Virus record (IMG/VR): IMGVR_UViG_3300025132_000069
Location: 1-46,361 of that record
Direction: 5' to 3' (one strand)
DNA from: a virus
Length of the DNA: 46,361 nucleotides
The position numbers and the translations under genes are program-made. The notes under the pieces are model-generated. The model was given only the letters and a program-made list of their open reading frames with translations. It was not told the DNA's origin and did not search any database. Below, one piece after another: positions 31,410 to 39,825 of this stretch (position 1 is its first letter; the number at the start of each line of letters is the position of its first letter).

Positions 31410-32804
31410 GTGTCAGGATACATAAAAACAATGAAAGATTTAGAAGCAGCAACATACGGATATGGCGGAAACTCAGGTAACGCTCTACTCAAAGCGGGTG
31501 GAGTTGTTGGTGGTTTCGGTACACCACACGATGCTTCTTCAAACCCCTTTACTGCTGCGGCAGGACTAGGTGACTTATACAACGTTCTTTATGGACAAAA
31601 AGTTTGGTCTATGTTGAACCAAGAAGTAAACCCTCTTTCTATGATTGCAAAGAGGCCATACACATCTTCAGGTTGGAGAGTTCTAAAGAGCCGACCTATT
31701 GGTGGTAGTGGTTCACAGTTCGCTACTGGTGCTAACGCTGTAACTGCAAACATTTCGTCTGCAAACGCAGCAGCACCAAGAGCAGATACAATTGGTGGTG
31801 TTGGTGAAAACGCAGTTATTGGTACTGATATGGTAGCACTTGCTCCTGAATACACAAAACTGTATGTCAGCCCTAAGACAATTGCACATCTGTTTGAGTT
31901 CTCAGAACTTGGAATGGAACTTGCTGCAATTGATGACGGTGTTGGTGATATTCGTGCTATCGTAAGAGAAGACATGGGTAAACTACACGCTGAAGTACAG
32001 AGCAAGATGTTAGTTATGCCTCTTGAGAAATACAACGAGAACGGTACAACAGGTATTGAGAAGAACTACACTTCACTAATGAAGATAGTTTCATCTGCTG
32101 CTGAATTGGCTATGATGCAAGAAGATAACATCTTCCATAACAGTAAGAACAATGATGGTACATTTGCTCAGATTGCTGATGCTGCAACTATCTACGGTTC
32201 AACAAGAACTGTAACAGTTGGTAATACTGGTAGTAGTGGAAACTTCACATACACCGGAACTGCTTCCTTCTTAGATGCAGAAGTTGATTTCGGTGATGGA
32301 TACCTAGCAGGTGATTGTAGAGTTCTAACTCTAAGCCTACTTAATGACATGATTCGTAGAATCCGTCAGAATGGTGGAAACCCTAAAGTTATCATTACTG
32401 GATATGATACCATACAGAAAATCTCTGACTTGCTACAAGCACAAGAGAGATTCATGGACAGGAAAGAGATTGTTCCTACCCATAATGGTGTTCGTGGTGT
32501 TAAGGGTCAAGAAGTTGGTTTCAGAGTTGCAACATACTATGACATACCAATTATCCCTGCTAAAGATATGCCATCAACAGGTGCAGGAACATCTAACCGT
32601 ATCAGTGACATACTGATTCTAGATACTGACCACTTGTGGCTATCTGTTATGAAACCAACCCAATACTTTGAGGATGGTATCACTAGTGGAAACCCATTCG
32701 GTGTTGGTAAACTTGGAAACCAAGGAATGTACAGAACAATGGCTGAAACCTGTTGTTCTTTCTTCAAGGGTCAAGGTAAGATTACCAACCTAAAGAGTGC
32801 TTAA
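31410..32804 (+). CDS. Major capsid protein (HK97 fold)
   Basis: 464 residues, GTG start with GGTGATTAA upstream. It forms the icosahedral shell. Support: position directly after the protease-scaffold, a flexible Gly/Ala-rich N-terminus, an E-loop-like strand region (residues about 80-150), a central helix (RAIVREDMGKLHAEVQSKM), a P-domain-like segment with VIITGYDTIQKISDLLQAQ, and GVKGQEVGFRVATYYDIPII near the end. Codon use is richer in G and C than its neighbours, as expected for a highly expressed gene. A 19-bp hairpin follows. Confidence 0.88.
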   Translation: MSGYIKTMKDLEAATYGYGGNSGNALLKAGGVVGGFGTPHDASSNPFTAAAGLGDLYNVLYGQKVWSMLNQEVNPLSMIAKRPYTSSGWRVLKSRPIGGSGSQFATGANAVTANISSANAAAPRADTIGGVGENAVIGTDMVALAPEYTKLYVSPKTIAHLFEFSELGMELAAIDDGVGDIRAIVREDMGKLHAEVQSKMLVMPLEKYNENGTTGIEKNYTSLMKIVSSAAELAMMQEDNIFHNSKNNDGTFAQIADAATIYGSTRTVTVGNTGSSGNFTYTGTASFLDAEVDFGDGYLAGDCRVLTLSLLNDMIRRIRQNGGNPKVIITGYDTIQKISDLLQAQERFMDRKEIVPTHNGVRGVKGQEVGFRVATYYDIPIIPAKDMPSTGAGTSNRISDILILDTDHLWLSVMKPTQYFEDGITSGNPFGVGKLGNQGMYRTMAETCCSFFKGQGKITNLKSA

Positions 32805-32829
32805 GCACTTTGATGAGTGAAAACGTAAA

Positions 32830-32871
32830 GTAGTAGCCTCTACTCCGAACTATCGGGGTAGGGGTTACTAC
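32830..32871 (+). terminator. 19-bp hairpin after major capsid gene
   Basis: Bases 32830-32848 pair without interruption with 32853-32871 (three G-T wobbles) around the loop ACTA. It is the strongest hairpin in the late region. It may end or stabilise the capsid mRNA. No T-run follows; a TATAAT-like string comes next, before the gene at 32894. Confidence 0.65.
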
Positions 32872-32893
32872 CCATTATAATAGAGGCATAAAT

Positions 32894-33316
32894 ATGGCAT
32901 TAATGAAACTAGTAAGACATAGACCTGAAGGCGAGATAGTAATAGGAAAAGGCGAATATTCCATAGGGGCGCATACTTGGTGTGAAGTTCCTGCTAATAT
33001 TGCAGTAGACTATTGTTGTGATGAATCAATACTTATTGATTTTACAGCAGATGATAAAAAAATTATATCATCTTTAGACGAAAGAAGATTAAAATATCTT
33101 AAGAGACATCTTAATGTTGCAGAAGATGACGATGTGCTATCTATTCTTTATCCAAAGAAAAAATCATCAACAAAAAAGAAAGTAGAAGAAGTAGTTGAGA
33201 CAGTAGTTGAAACTATTACTCCTGCTAAAGAAGAAGTCGAAAAAGCACCTGCTAAGAAAACAACAGCAAAGAAAACACCTGCTAAGAAAACAGCAACTAA
33301 GAAGGATGTGAAATGA
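32894..33316 (+). CDS. Protein with histone-H1-like Lys/Ala/Thr tail
   Basis: 140 residues. Residues 1-85 form a small domain (MALMKLVRHRPEG...) with two adjacent cysteines; residues 90-140 are repeats of PAKKT/TAKKT type, strongly basic like the tails of linker histones. It could contact DNA or the capsid interior. AGAGG lies 7 bases before the ATG. Overlaps the next gene by 4 bases. Confidence 0.65.
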   Translation: MALMKLVRHRPEGEIVIGKGEYSIGAHTWCEVPANIAVDYCCDESILIDFTADDKKIISSLDERRLKYLKRHLNVAEDDDVLSILYPKKKSSTKKKVEEVVETVVETITPAKEEVEKAPAKKTTAKKTPAKKTATKKDVK

Positions 33317-33597
33317 TGGTTGGGGGAGTTGCAGGTAGCCCCGTTAGAACCGCTAGTGCAGTACTTAACAATGGAGTATGTAAATTAAACAGTATTCATT
33401 TTACTTCAACTGGAACTGCAACTTTGAAAATATATGACCATAACAGTACTACTGTTGGTACTGCTGATGAAGTTGCTAGATTAATAGTGACTGCTAATAC
33501 TACTGCTGAGTTTGATATGCATGGTAGAGCAATGGGTACTGGTATTACTGCAATACTAAGTGGGAGTGGTGGGGCATACTCCTGTACATGGAGTTGA
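33313..33597 (+). CDS. Small beta-rich virion-type protein
   Basis: 94 residues. Alternating short strands and Gly/Thr/Ser turns (GTATLKIYDHNSTTVGT, then ILSGSGGAYSCTW at the end) resemble small beta-sandwich proteins that often follow capsid genes in marine phages. A capsid decoration role is possible but unproven. ATG at 33313 or 33316. Confidence 0.55.
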   Translation: MMVGGVAGSPVRTASAVLNNGVCKLNSIHFTSTGTATLKIYDHNSTTVGTADEVARLIVTANTTAEFDMHGRAMGTGITAILSGSGGAYSCTWS

Positions 33598-33601
33598 TAC
33601 T

Positions 33602-34021
33602 TTGCCATCAATAGATACAGATACAAGATTAATAATGACCATATTGTTCGTTGGAGCAATGAGTGGAGTTAACATTTATTTCTATCAAATGGTAGGAGTT
33701 AACTTCCCATATGGAGGATTTTCACACGCAGTTCTATTTGGTATATCTACCGTAGGATTAATTATGATTATGAAAGCAGTCTTTGATTTATTCTTAAATG
33801 ACGTTATAGAAGAGTTCTTGTTAAAGAGAAACATAGATGGATATTGGAATAGAAAGGCTAGAGAAGAAGAGAACCGTAAAAGAGTTAGAGATTCACTACG
33901 TCAGTTTAATCAAACATTCCAACAACAAAATTATGGTGAGATACAAACACCATTCATGCAAACAGTGGCACAAAATGATAATGCGTTGAGTCCAACATTT
34001 TTAACTAATTTTAATGAATGA
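33602..34021 (+). CDS. Two-pass membrane protein
   Basis: 139 residues from a TTG start with GGAG 9 bases upstream; GTG starts further 5' would overlap the previous gene more deeply. Two membrane segments (about residues 9-30 and 40-62) precede a charged helix and a Gln/Asn-rich tail. It sits with another membrane protein (34031) immediately before the GTPase gene, which suggests a joint role at a membrane. Confidence 0.6.
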   Translation: MPSIDTDTRLIMTILFVGAMSGVNIYFYQMVGVNFPYGGFSHAVLFGISTVGLIMIMKAVFDLFLNDVIEEFLLKRNIDGYWNRKAREEENRKRVRDSLRQFNQTFQQQNYGEIQTPFMQTVAQNDNALSPTFLTNFNE

Positions 34022-34030
34022 GGGTGAGGG

Positions 34031-34258
34031 ATGGTTTCAGAAATACTGATGGGGTTTGATGAATCTACTTTAGCATATGACTTACAAAGAGCGCACTCTG
34101 CTGATATTTGGTTCTTAAGAGCAAGATTCTTTCTTTGGGGTGGAATCGCTTGTGTGTTTAGTTTTTCAATAGGACACATGTTACCCTTGTTTGGAATTAA
34201 TGTTTTTCAGTGGATACTAGATGGGTTGTTTAGTTTTTGGCATCATCTATGGGGTTGA
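34031..34258 (+). CDS. Small membrane protein
   Basis: 75 residues from an ATG after GAGGGTGAGGG. One clear membrane segment (about residues 33-56, FFLWGGIACVFSFSIGH) and an aromatic amphipathic end (FSFWHHLWG). It ends 6 bases before the GTPase start codon. Function unknown. Confidence 0.6.
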   Translation: MVSEILMGFDESTLAYDLQRAHSADIWFLRARFFLWGGIACVFSFSIGHMLPLFGINVFQWILDGLFSFWHHLWG

Positions 34259-34264
34259 GGTCAA

Positions 34265-34936
34265 ATGTCAGTAATGGCAGGGTTTGCCATATTGATGGTT
34301 GAAGCCATGAATAAAATGTATCAAAGGTTACACTCAATTCCTTTTGGTGTATATGGTGCAAGTAAAGCAGGTAAAACTACACTACATCATCAACTGAGAA
34401 CTAGAGGAGAAGTACCTGCAATAACAGATAGAACTGTTGGTAGACATAGAGCATCTAGAAAATATGTAAAATTAGATGGGGATGCTCATACAATTAAATC
34501 GGCAGATATAGGTGGGGAGACTGTATTTTGGCAAGAATGGGTAGAAGACATGAGAACTAGACATGTCAAGTATATCATTTTCATGTTTGACGATAGACAT
34601 ATGGATAAGCACTATGATATAGAGCAACAACTATGTTGGACATTTTTAGTAGATACAATTTGTTCTCCTTATTGGAATGTAAAGGGAAAAAGAAAGAAAA
34701 AGAAAATGCACGATTACCCAATTGCAGTTGCTCTTTGGGCTAACAAATATGACTTATGGAAAGATAAATATGACTATGATGGTAAGATGGAAAAGCACCC
34801 TATATTCGAATCGTTTAGAGCAGGTATGCAAAAGTTAAATGATAAAGGAATACCATGTCATAAGTATATTGTAAGTGCTAAATCTGATTCAGAGATGGTA
34901 TATAGGGGAATCCTAACAATGATAAGGGACTACTAA
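34265..34936 (+). CDS. Small Ras/Arf-type GTPase
   Basis: 223 residues with all five G motifs in order: G1 GASKAGKT (31-38), G2 Thr57 in RTVG, G3 DIGG (81-84), G4 NKYD (160-163), G5 SAK (204-206). DxGG at G3 is the Arf/SRP-receptor-beta style; the residue after it is Glu85 where Arf and Ras have the catalytic Gln. A hydrophobic N-terminus (MAGFAILMVEAM) could be a membrane anchor or helix. A Lys-rich insertion lies at 140-148. It acts presumably as a GTP-dependent switch; two membrane-protein genes precede it and a zinc protein follows. Unusual in a tailed-virus head-tail operon. Confidence 0.85.
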   Translation: MSVMAGFAILMVEAMNKMYQRLHSIPFGVYGASKAGKTTLHHQLRTRGEVPAITDRTVGRHRASRKYVKLDGDAHTIKSADIGGETVFWQEWVEDMRTRHVKYIIFMFDDRHMDKHYDIEQQLCWTFLVDTICSPYWNVKGKRKKKKMHDYPIAVALWANKYDLWKDKYDYDGKMEKHPIFESFRAGMQKLNDKGIPCHKYIVSAKSDSEMVYRGILTMIRDY

Positions 34937-34949
34937 GGGAGAGATATAG

Positions 34950-35624
34950 ATGTCAATGCAATTCCAACCACCAAGTTTGATAGGCGCACAGTCAGCAAAT
35001 ACAGGGATGAACCCTTTTTTAGATAGATTTTCTGCTGCTAGAGCAGCCGGAGCAGTAATGATTTATGAGTATAAAAGTGTTAAACCTAAGAAACAATTGA
35101 AAGAAATAATTAAGGTTTTAATGCCTGAGAAAAAAAGGTTCTTAAAAATACCATACCGATTCAAATATAATCTAAAAGATAGGTGTGTTGTTTGTGGTTC
35201 TCAAAAGATTTGGGAAGCAGGAGATGCAATGAGACCTCCTCTTCCTTTACATAAAGTAAGAAAAGGATATCCAATGAGAGGAACATATTGTGAGAAACAC
35301 GCTCAGATACACAGACAGTATGAGATGTTAGAACAACAGATATTAGCAGATGAACATGGTCTTTCGTTTAGTGCATACATTCCTTCTGCAAAGAGTTTGA
35401 ACCCATTATCAAGTGGGCCATTAACAGGATTAAAACAACAAGATATACAATCTCTGTCTTCATTAGGTTGGTCTATAAAACCCCCTTCTAATATATCAGA
35501 AACAAAAGAAGAAGAGTTGTTTAGATTAGTAATAGAAAACAACGGAATCAATGAAAGAATCAAAACACTATTAACCGAAGGGGCTAAGGTGTCATCAGGA
35601 TTCGAGCAGGTGGAGGTAGAGTAA
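34950..35624 (+). CDS. Zinc-binding late protein
   Basis: 224 residues starting MSMQFQPPSL after GGGAGAG. A cysteine pair CVVC (about 74-77) and a later CEKH (about 112-115) could hold one zinc. The N-terminus is Pro/Gln-rich and the C-terminal third helical. Its stop overlaps the next ATG. A partner of the neighbouring GTPase is conceivable but only by position. Confidence 0.6.
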   Translation: MSMQFQPPSLIGAQSANTGMNPFLDRFSAARAAGAVMIYEYKSVKPKKQLKEIIKVLMPEKKRFLKIPYRFKYNLKDRCVVCGSQKIWEAGDAMRPPLPLHKVRKGYPMRGTYCEKHAQIHRQYEMLEQQILADEHGLSFSAYIPSAKSLNPLSSGPLTGLKQQDIQSLSSLGWSIKPPSNISETKEEELFRLVIENNGINERIKTLLTEGAKVSSGFEQVEVE

Positions 35625-36325
35625 TGGGATTATTCGGAACAAGTAATAGTGCGTTATCAACACAAATAGGCGCACAACAACAAACACAATTTAAGGCAAT
35701 GAACAACCTTTTGACACTACAAGAAAACCATGTAGAAGATTTCTTTCAGTATCACGGTGAAGCATTTTTAGGTGCTTTAGAAAAACTAATTGAGGATACA
35801 GTTACAAGAACTGTTAGTCAAATGTTAGTTAAGTTAGAGTTTAATCAAAGTTCTAGTGGAAACTTAGTAATGTCACCTGATGCATTAACTGATTTTACAA
35901 ATATCACTCAAGAAAATATTGATTTAGATTTACAGAATCTATTGGCTACTGCTATCAATAGTGAAGTTGTAATGCAAAGAAGAATGGCTAAACAACAATA
36001 TCTTGAAGCACAAGGATTCTCTGCACCACAACAACAGACTCCTACAACAACCCCACAAATGGGTGTTAATCCTCAAGGGTTAAACCCAAGTCAAATACAA
36101 GGTGGCAATATGGCTACTAATATGAATAACACTATGATGCAACAACAAATGGCTTTGCAAAATGGTAGTGGGTATCCTATTCCTCCAAGTGGCTATGACA
36201 ACATGAATAATCCTTATTGGATAGACCCACAAACAGGACAGCCAACATATACTCCACCTCAAAGTGGATTAGGTTTAGCGTCAGGTTTGGGTAAAGCAGT
36301 TGCATGGGCTAAGTGGCTTGCATAG
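35624..36325 (+). CDS. Gln/Asn/Pro-rich late protein
   Basis: 233 residues. Residues 30-125 are helical; residues 130-215 are low-complexity, rich in Gln, Asn, Met and Pro; the end (GLASGLGKAVAWAKWLA) is a possible amphipathic helix. GGAGG precedes the start. Overlaps the zinc protein by one base. Function unknown. Confidence 0.6.
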   Translation: MGLFGTSNSALSTQIGAQQQTQFKAMNNLLTLQENHVEDFFQYHGEAFLGALEKLIEDTVTRTVSQMLVKLEFNQSSSGNLVMSPDALTDFTNITQENIDLDLQNLLATAINSEVVMQRRMAKQQYLEAQGFSAPQQQTPTTTPQMGVNPQGLNPSQIQGGNMATNMNNTMMQQQMALQNGSGYPIPPSGYDNMNNPYWIDPQTGQPTYTPPQSGLGLASGLGKAVAWAKWLA

Positions 36326-36340
36326 GTTGGGGTCTGATGA

Positions 36341-38548
36341 ATGCCGGATATAAGAGTAAATGATAAGGTAGTAGATAGGCTAAAAACAGGCTTTGTTCTA
36401 ACCCCTGATGACAAAAGAAAAACTTGGCAAGACCTATTAGACGAACAACCTTTATTCAGAAACTTATCGGCATATATATTCAATTCAGTTTCTAATACTT
36501 CTAACATGCAAAAGGTTAGAAGAGTAACAAGAAATCTAATCACACTAGATGATAGTGATTATGAAGGTACTAATCTTTATTTTGATGAAGATGTATATGA
36601 TGGCTATCTCGATTCCTTTTTGTCTAAAATAGAAAAGGCAGAGTTAGCACCTTTAGTAGAAGCATTAGAAGGACTAGGATATGTTACATCTGATGGAAAG
36701 AATCGTGCATTTTCTGAAGGGTTAAGAAAAGACATGAGAGAAAAAAAAATCACATTAGTTGATTTAGGAAATGACTTGAAAGTAAGTCAACTGTTAGGCA
36801 AAAGATACGGTAAAGGATTAGATGATACCGATGTTGATGATAATGTAAAGGATAAGAAATCTGCTGAAAAAAGAAGAGAACAAAAATACAGTAAAAGAAG
36901 TAGTAGACTAGTAGGGGCATTCGATAGAAATGAACCTATACTATACCCATCTACATTAGATGATTTTTTGGAAACAACAGGAGAAGTCATAACTATTGAT
37001 ACGGAAGGGTATTTCAAAAAACTATTCAAAGTTGAAGGCTATGGGGAATTAGGAGAAGACTCTTTTCAATTTAATGCTGTAACCGGAAAAAATCTAGGAG
37101 TTAGAGAACTAGCCCAACAAAAAGAGAAGACTCAAGAAGAAAAGGATGCAGAGGAAGAAGAGGCATATCAACAAGAAATGGATAGAGAAGTTGCTGAAGG
37201 TATGACAATAGATGAAGATGATGATGAAGGTATTACTCAAAAAATGTTGAGAAAGGCTGAAACCGTAGGCTCAAACAATCTCGTTACACTAAAAATGCTC
37301 AAAGATGGTAAGTATGAATTAAATGTATTTGGAAGAAAAAAAGCATTTACTTCAGATGATGCTTTTGATAATAAAGAAGAAGTTTGGGAAGAAATAGAAA
37401 AAATATCTTTACCAAATAAAAAAGAACTTATTGAAATAGTTCGTTCTCAAAGAAAATCACCATTAAAGAATGCAATACTAGGAGCATTAACTCCTAGAGA
37501 AAACAAAATAAGTTTAGGGAAGGTAAAAATTACTTTGAAACTAAAAAAATGGAAAGATGCAGATGATTTCCATGATTGGACTTTGAAAGGTGGTGGAAGA
37601 GATGCAGACAAGAAACTCAATAAAAGTGCTAAAGATATGGCAAAACGCATTATCAAACTAAAAGGAATATTTGACGAACTTGAATCTAATTGGGGTAGTT
37701 ATGTCTATGATAAAAAGGAAGCACCTTTTCCTAGATTCATACAAATATTAAGTGTTAAAAGAAGAAAGGAATTGGTTGGATTTTTCAACCGACTAATTAC
37801 TTCTATTAAGAGTGATGATTATAACATATCAAACCCTACACAAACAGAAACTCGATTTGCCCCAGTAATTAATCCTAAAGATGACAAAATGTATAACATG
37901 TTTATGTATGCTCTTGACAAAAACAAGAAAAGAGTTCAAATAGCAACAGCAGATAGAAAAGAGCCTAAAGTTCGAGCAGTTGCAGGAGAGGAAAAACCAA
38001 TTGGTATAGAAGAAATTGTTTATGATAAAGATGGTAATCCTAAGAAAGATAAAGAGGGTAAAGTTATTACTGAAGTTAAAGAATACTATCCTGCTTTTGG
38101 TAATCATGATATGTTTATTAAAAAGGTACAAGAAATATTAAGCAATATAAAAAGTACAGATTACAAAGAATCAGTGAATATTATTCCATTGTTACAATAC
38201 GCAGGAGACACAGAAGAGTTGGTAGGCATCATAAGAGAAGAATTGATGGATAGTCAAGAATGGAAAAAAGAAGGCGATACAGAATACAAAGTTTCTGATA
38301 GTGAAGGAATGCCAATATTAACTTTCAAAAGGGATGTAGTAATTACTACACAAGTAGACACTAATATTGGTAGAAGAGTTTCTAGAGGTAAAGATAGATT
38401 TCGAACAGGAAGATTTGCTGAGTCAGGAGTAGGGGCTAGTGAGAAACAAATAGAGGATAGAAAAAGTGGGGCTGATGCTAATGATGCAGATGAAATAATA
38501 TTAGTATATAGCGAATATGAAGGATTAAAGGAAATGATAGAAAGGTGA
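36341..38548 (+). CDS. Large charged late protein with internal tag-like segment
   Basis: 735 residues. Near the N-terminus, KTWQDLLDEQ (about residues 28-37) fits the W-tag without its final Lys. The rest is charged and helical with an acidic region near 265-300 and basic stretches elsewhere. No enzyme motif. It sits between the GTPase cluster and the head-tail adaptor; an internal head or connector-associated role is possible. Confidence 0.65.
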   Translation: MPDIRVNDKVVDRLKTGFVLTPDDKRKTWQDLLDEQPLFRNLSAYIFNSVSNTSNMQKVRRVTRNLITLDDSDYEGTNLYFDEDVYDGYLDSFLSKIEKAELAPLVEALEGLGYVTSDGKNRAFSEGLRKDMREKKITLVDLGNDLKVSQLLGKRYGKGLDDTDVDDNVKDKKSAEKRREQKYSKRSSRLVGAFDRNEPILYPSTLDDFLETTGEVITIDTEGYFKKLFKVEGYGELGEDSFQFNAVTGKNLGVRELAQQKEKTQEEKDAEEEEAYQQEMDREVAEGMTIDEDDDEGITQKMLRKAETVGSNNLVTLKMLKDGKYELNVFGRKKAFTSDDAFDNKEEVWEEIEKISLPNKKELIEIVRSQRKSPLKNAILGALTPRENKISLGKVKITLKLKKWKDADDFHDWTLKGGGRDADKKLNKSAKDMAKRIIKLKGIFDELESNWGSYVYDKKEAPFPRFIQILSVKRRKELVGFFNRLITSIKSDDYNISNPTQTETRFAPVINPKDDKMYNMFMYALDKNKKRVQIATADRKEPKVRAVAGEEKPIGIEEIVYDKDGNPKKDKEGKVITEVKEYYPAFGNHDMFIKKVQEILSNIKSTDYKESVNIIPLLQYAGDTEELVGIIREELMDSQEWKKEGDTEYKVSDSEGMPILTFKRDVVITTQVDTNIGRRVSRGKDRFRTGRFAESGVGASEKQIEDRKSGADANDADEIILVYSEYEGLKEMIER

Positions 38549-38552
38549 TTAG

Positions 38553-39632
38553 ATGGGTAAAGTAAGTTCTCCAAGTGATTTTACTAATATTAATGTAAAC
38601 TATACAATAGGAAATGGACATTATACTACACATACTGATGTTTCTAATCTACTACAAATAGGAGCATTTACTGATAGTACTACACCTACAAGAGCAGAAG
38701 TAGGTAAGATAATAAAAAGAGTAGAAGAAAAAATAGATGATAGTATAAAACAATCATATAGACCAATACTACATCATGAAGAGTTTCATTCTTTCGATAC
38801 TGCATTTAATCAAGGTGCATACCCAGTAAGACCATACAAAGACTATGTTGGATTCATACAACTATCGCAACCTAAAGTTCAAAAATTAGTTAGATTAGAA
38901 ATATATCAAGGAAATACTTGGAAAGACTTAGCATCTGCTACTGCTAGACTAACAGTACCAAGTACTGTGACTAATAGTGCTTGGAAGATATCTTTAACGG
39001 TGGGAACATATACTTTTGAGTTAGATGAAGCAACTGACTTCTTTGATAACTTTGGCCCTAAGACTACTGCAAGTCAGATAGTTGACGCTATTAACGAAGT
39101 ATATCCTATGAAGACGGCTAAGTTTACAGGAGAAACTGCATCTAAAACTGTAACGGCAAACGGAAATAATAGCGTACATATTTCAGATTTTTTCTATGCT
39201 ACCACTGATTCAGAACAAGGAGATACAATTGTAATATCTTCATTACTTCTAGGTGATGACGGGTCTAACTGTACAATTTCGTCTACCTTCGGAACAGTAG
39301 AAGGTTTTACCGACCACCAAGACCAACGAAGAAGAGGAGACTTTTGGCAAATGAAAAGTGAGGGGAAAATATTCTTTTTACAAGAATATCCTCACATCAC
39401 TAATCATTCTATTAGAGTAGCATATGTAGCAGGAGATGGTAGAGTACCTGCACCAATACATGAAGCAGCGACTAAGTTTGTGGCAGCAGAAGTTATTCGG
39501 CATGACGACAACTCTATTCTAATTGCTGAAACAGAATCTAATATTGATTTGAAAACCAAACATGATATTTTACTTGAAGAGGCAAATAAAATAGTTGATG
39601 GTAAAAAGAACTTAATACATTTTATATCGTGA
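38553..39632 (+). CDS. Head-tail adaptor protein
   Basis: 359 residues. The N-terminal part (DVSNLLQIGAFTDSTTPTRAEVGKIIKRVEEKIDDSI) and C-terminal part (helical EAATKFVAAEVIRHD, then helix to the end) match the split helical core of gp6/gp15-type adaptors that dock under the portal; a large beta-rich insertion (about residues 90-270) lies between. Position between head genes and tail terminator agrees. Start after GGTGATTAG. Confidence 0.7.
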   Translation: MGKVSSPSDFTNINVNYTIGNGHYTTHTDVSNLLQIGAFTDSTTPTRAEVGKIIKRVEEKIDDSIKQSYRPILHHEEFHSFDTAFNQGAYPVRPYKDYVGFIQLSQPKVQKLVRLEIYQGNTWKDLASATARLTVPSTVTNSAWKISLTVGTYTFELDEATDFFDNFGPKTTASQIVDAINEVYPMKTAKFTGETASKTVTANGNNSVHISDFFYATTDSEQGDTIVISSLLLGDDGSNCTISSTFGTVEGFTDHQDQRRRGDFWQMKSEGKIFFLQEYPHITNHSIRVAYVAGDGRVPAPIHEAATKFVAAEVIRHDDNSILIAETESNIDLKTKHDILLEEANKIVDGKKNLIHFIS

Positions 39633-39636
39633 TACT

Positions 39637-39825
39637 ATGAAAGACTTAAACAATTTATTTCGTGAACTCTTGGATAGAGAGATAGAAAGAAATGAAGCGT
39701 TAGCAGAACTAGGATACGCAGGATTTTCTCTTAGTGATGAAGAAGTGTACAAACATGCATTAGATATCTTTGTTAGTAAAGTACAAGAAAAAGCAGTGGA
39801 GGCAGTAAATGGCAGAACTCCTTGA
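39637..39825 (+). CDS. Small helical protein
   Basis: 62 residues starting MKDLNNLFREL, acidic and fully helical. It lies between adaptor and tail terminator and overlaps the latter by 17 bases. Possibly a small connector component; not recognised. Confidence 0.5.
   Translation: MKDLNNLFRELLDREIERNEALAELGYAGFSLSDEEVYKHALDIFVSKVQEKAVEAVNGRTP

Noticed and set aside
33700-33720. CCATATGG inside the gene at 33602 as an eighth operator
   Set aside because: Only the 8-bp core matches; the outer arms and TATA box are absent and it lies in coding sequence.
38900-38935. NTWKDLASA in the adaptor as a further W-tag copy
   Set aside because: It lies in the middle of a beta-rich folded domain, lacks the Leu/Ile-Lys end, and is probably chance.
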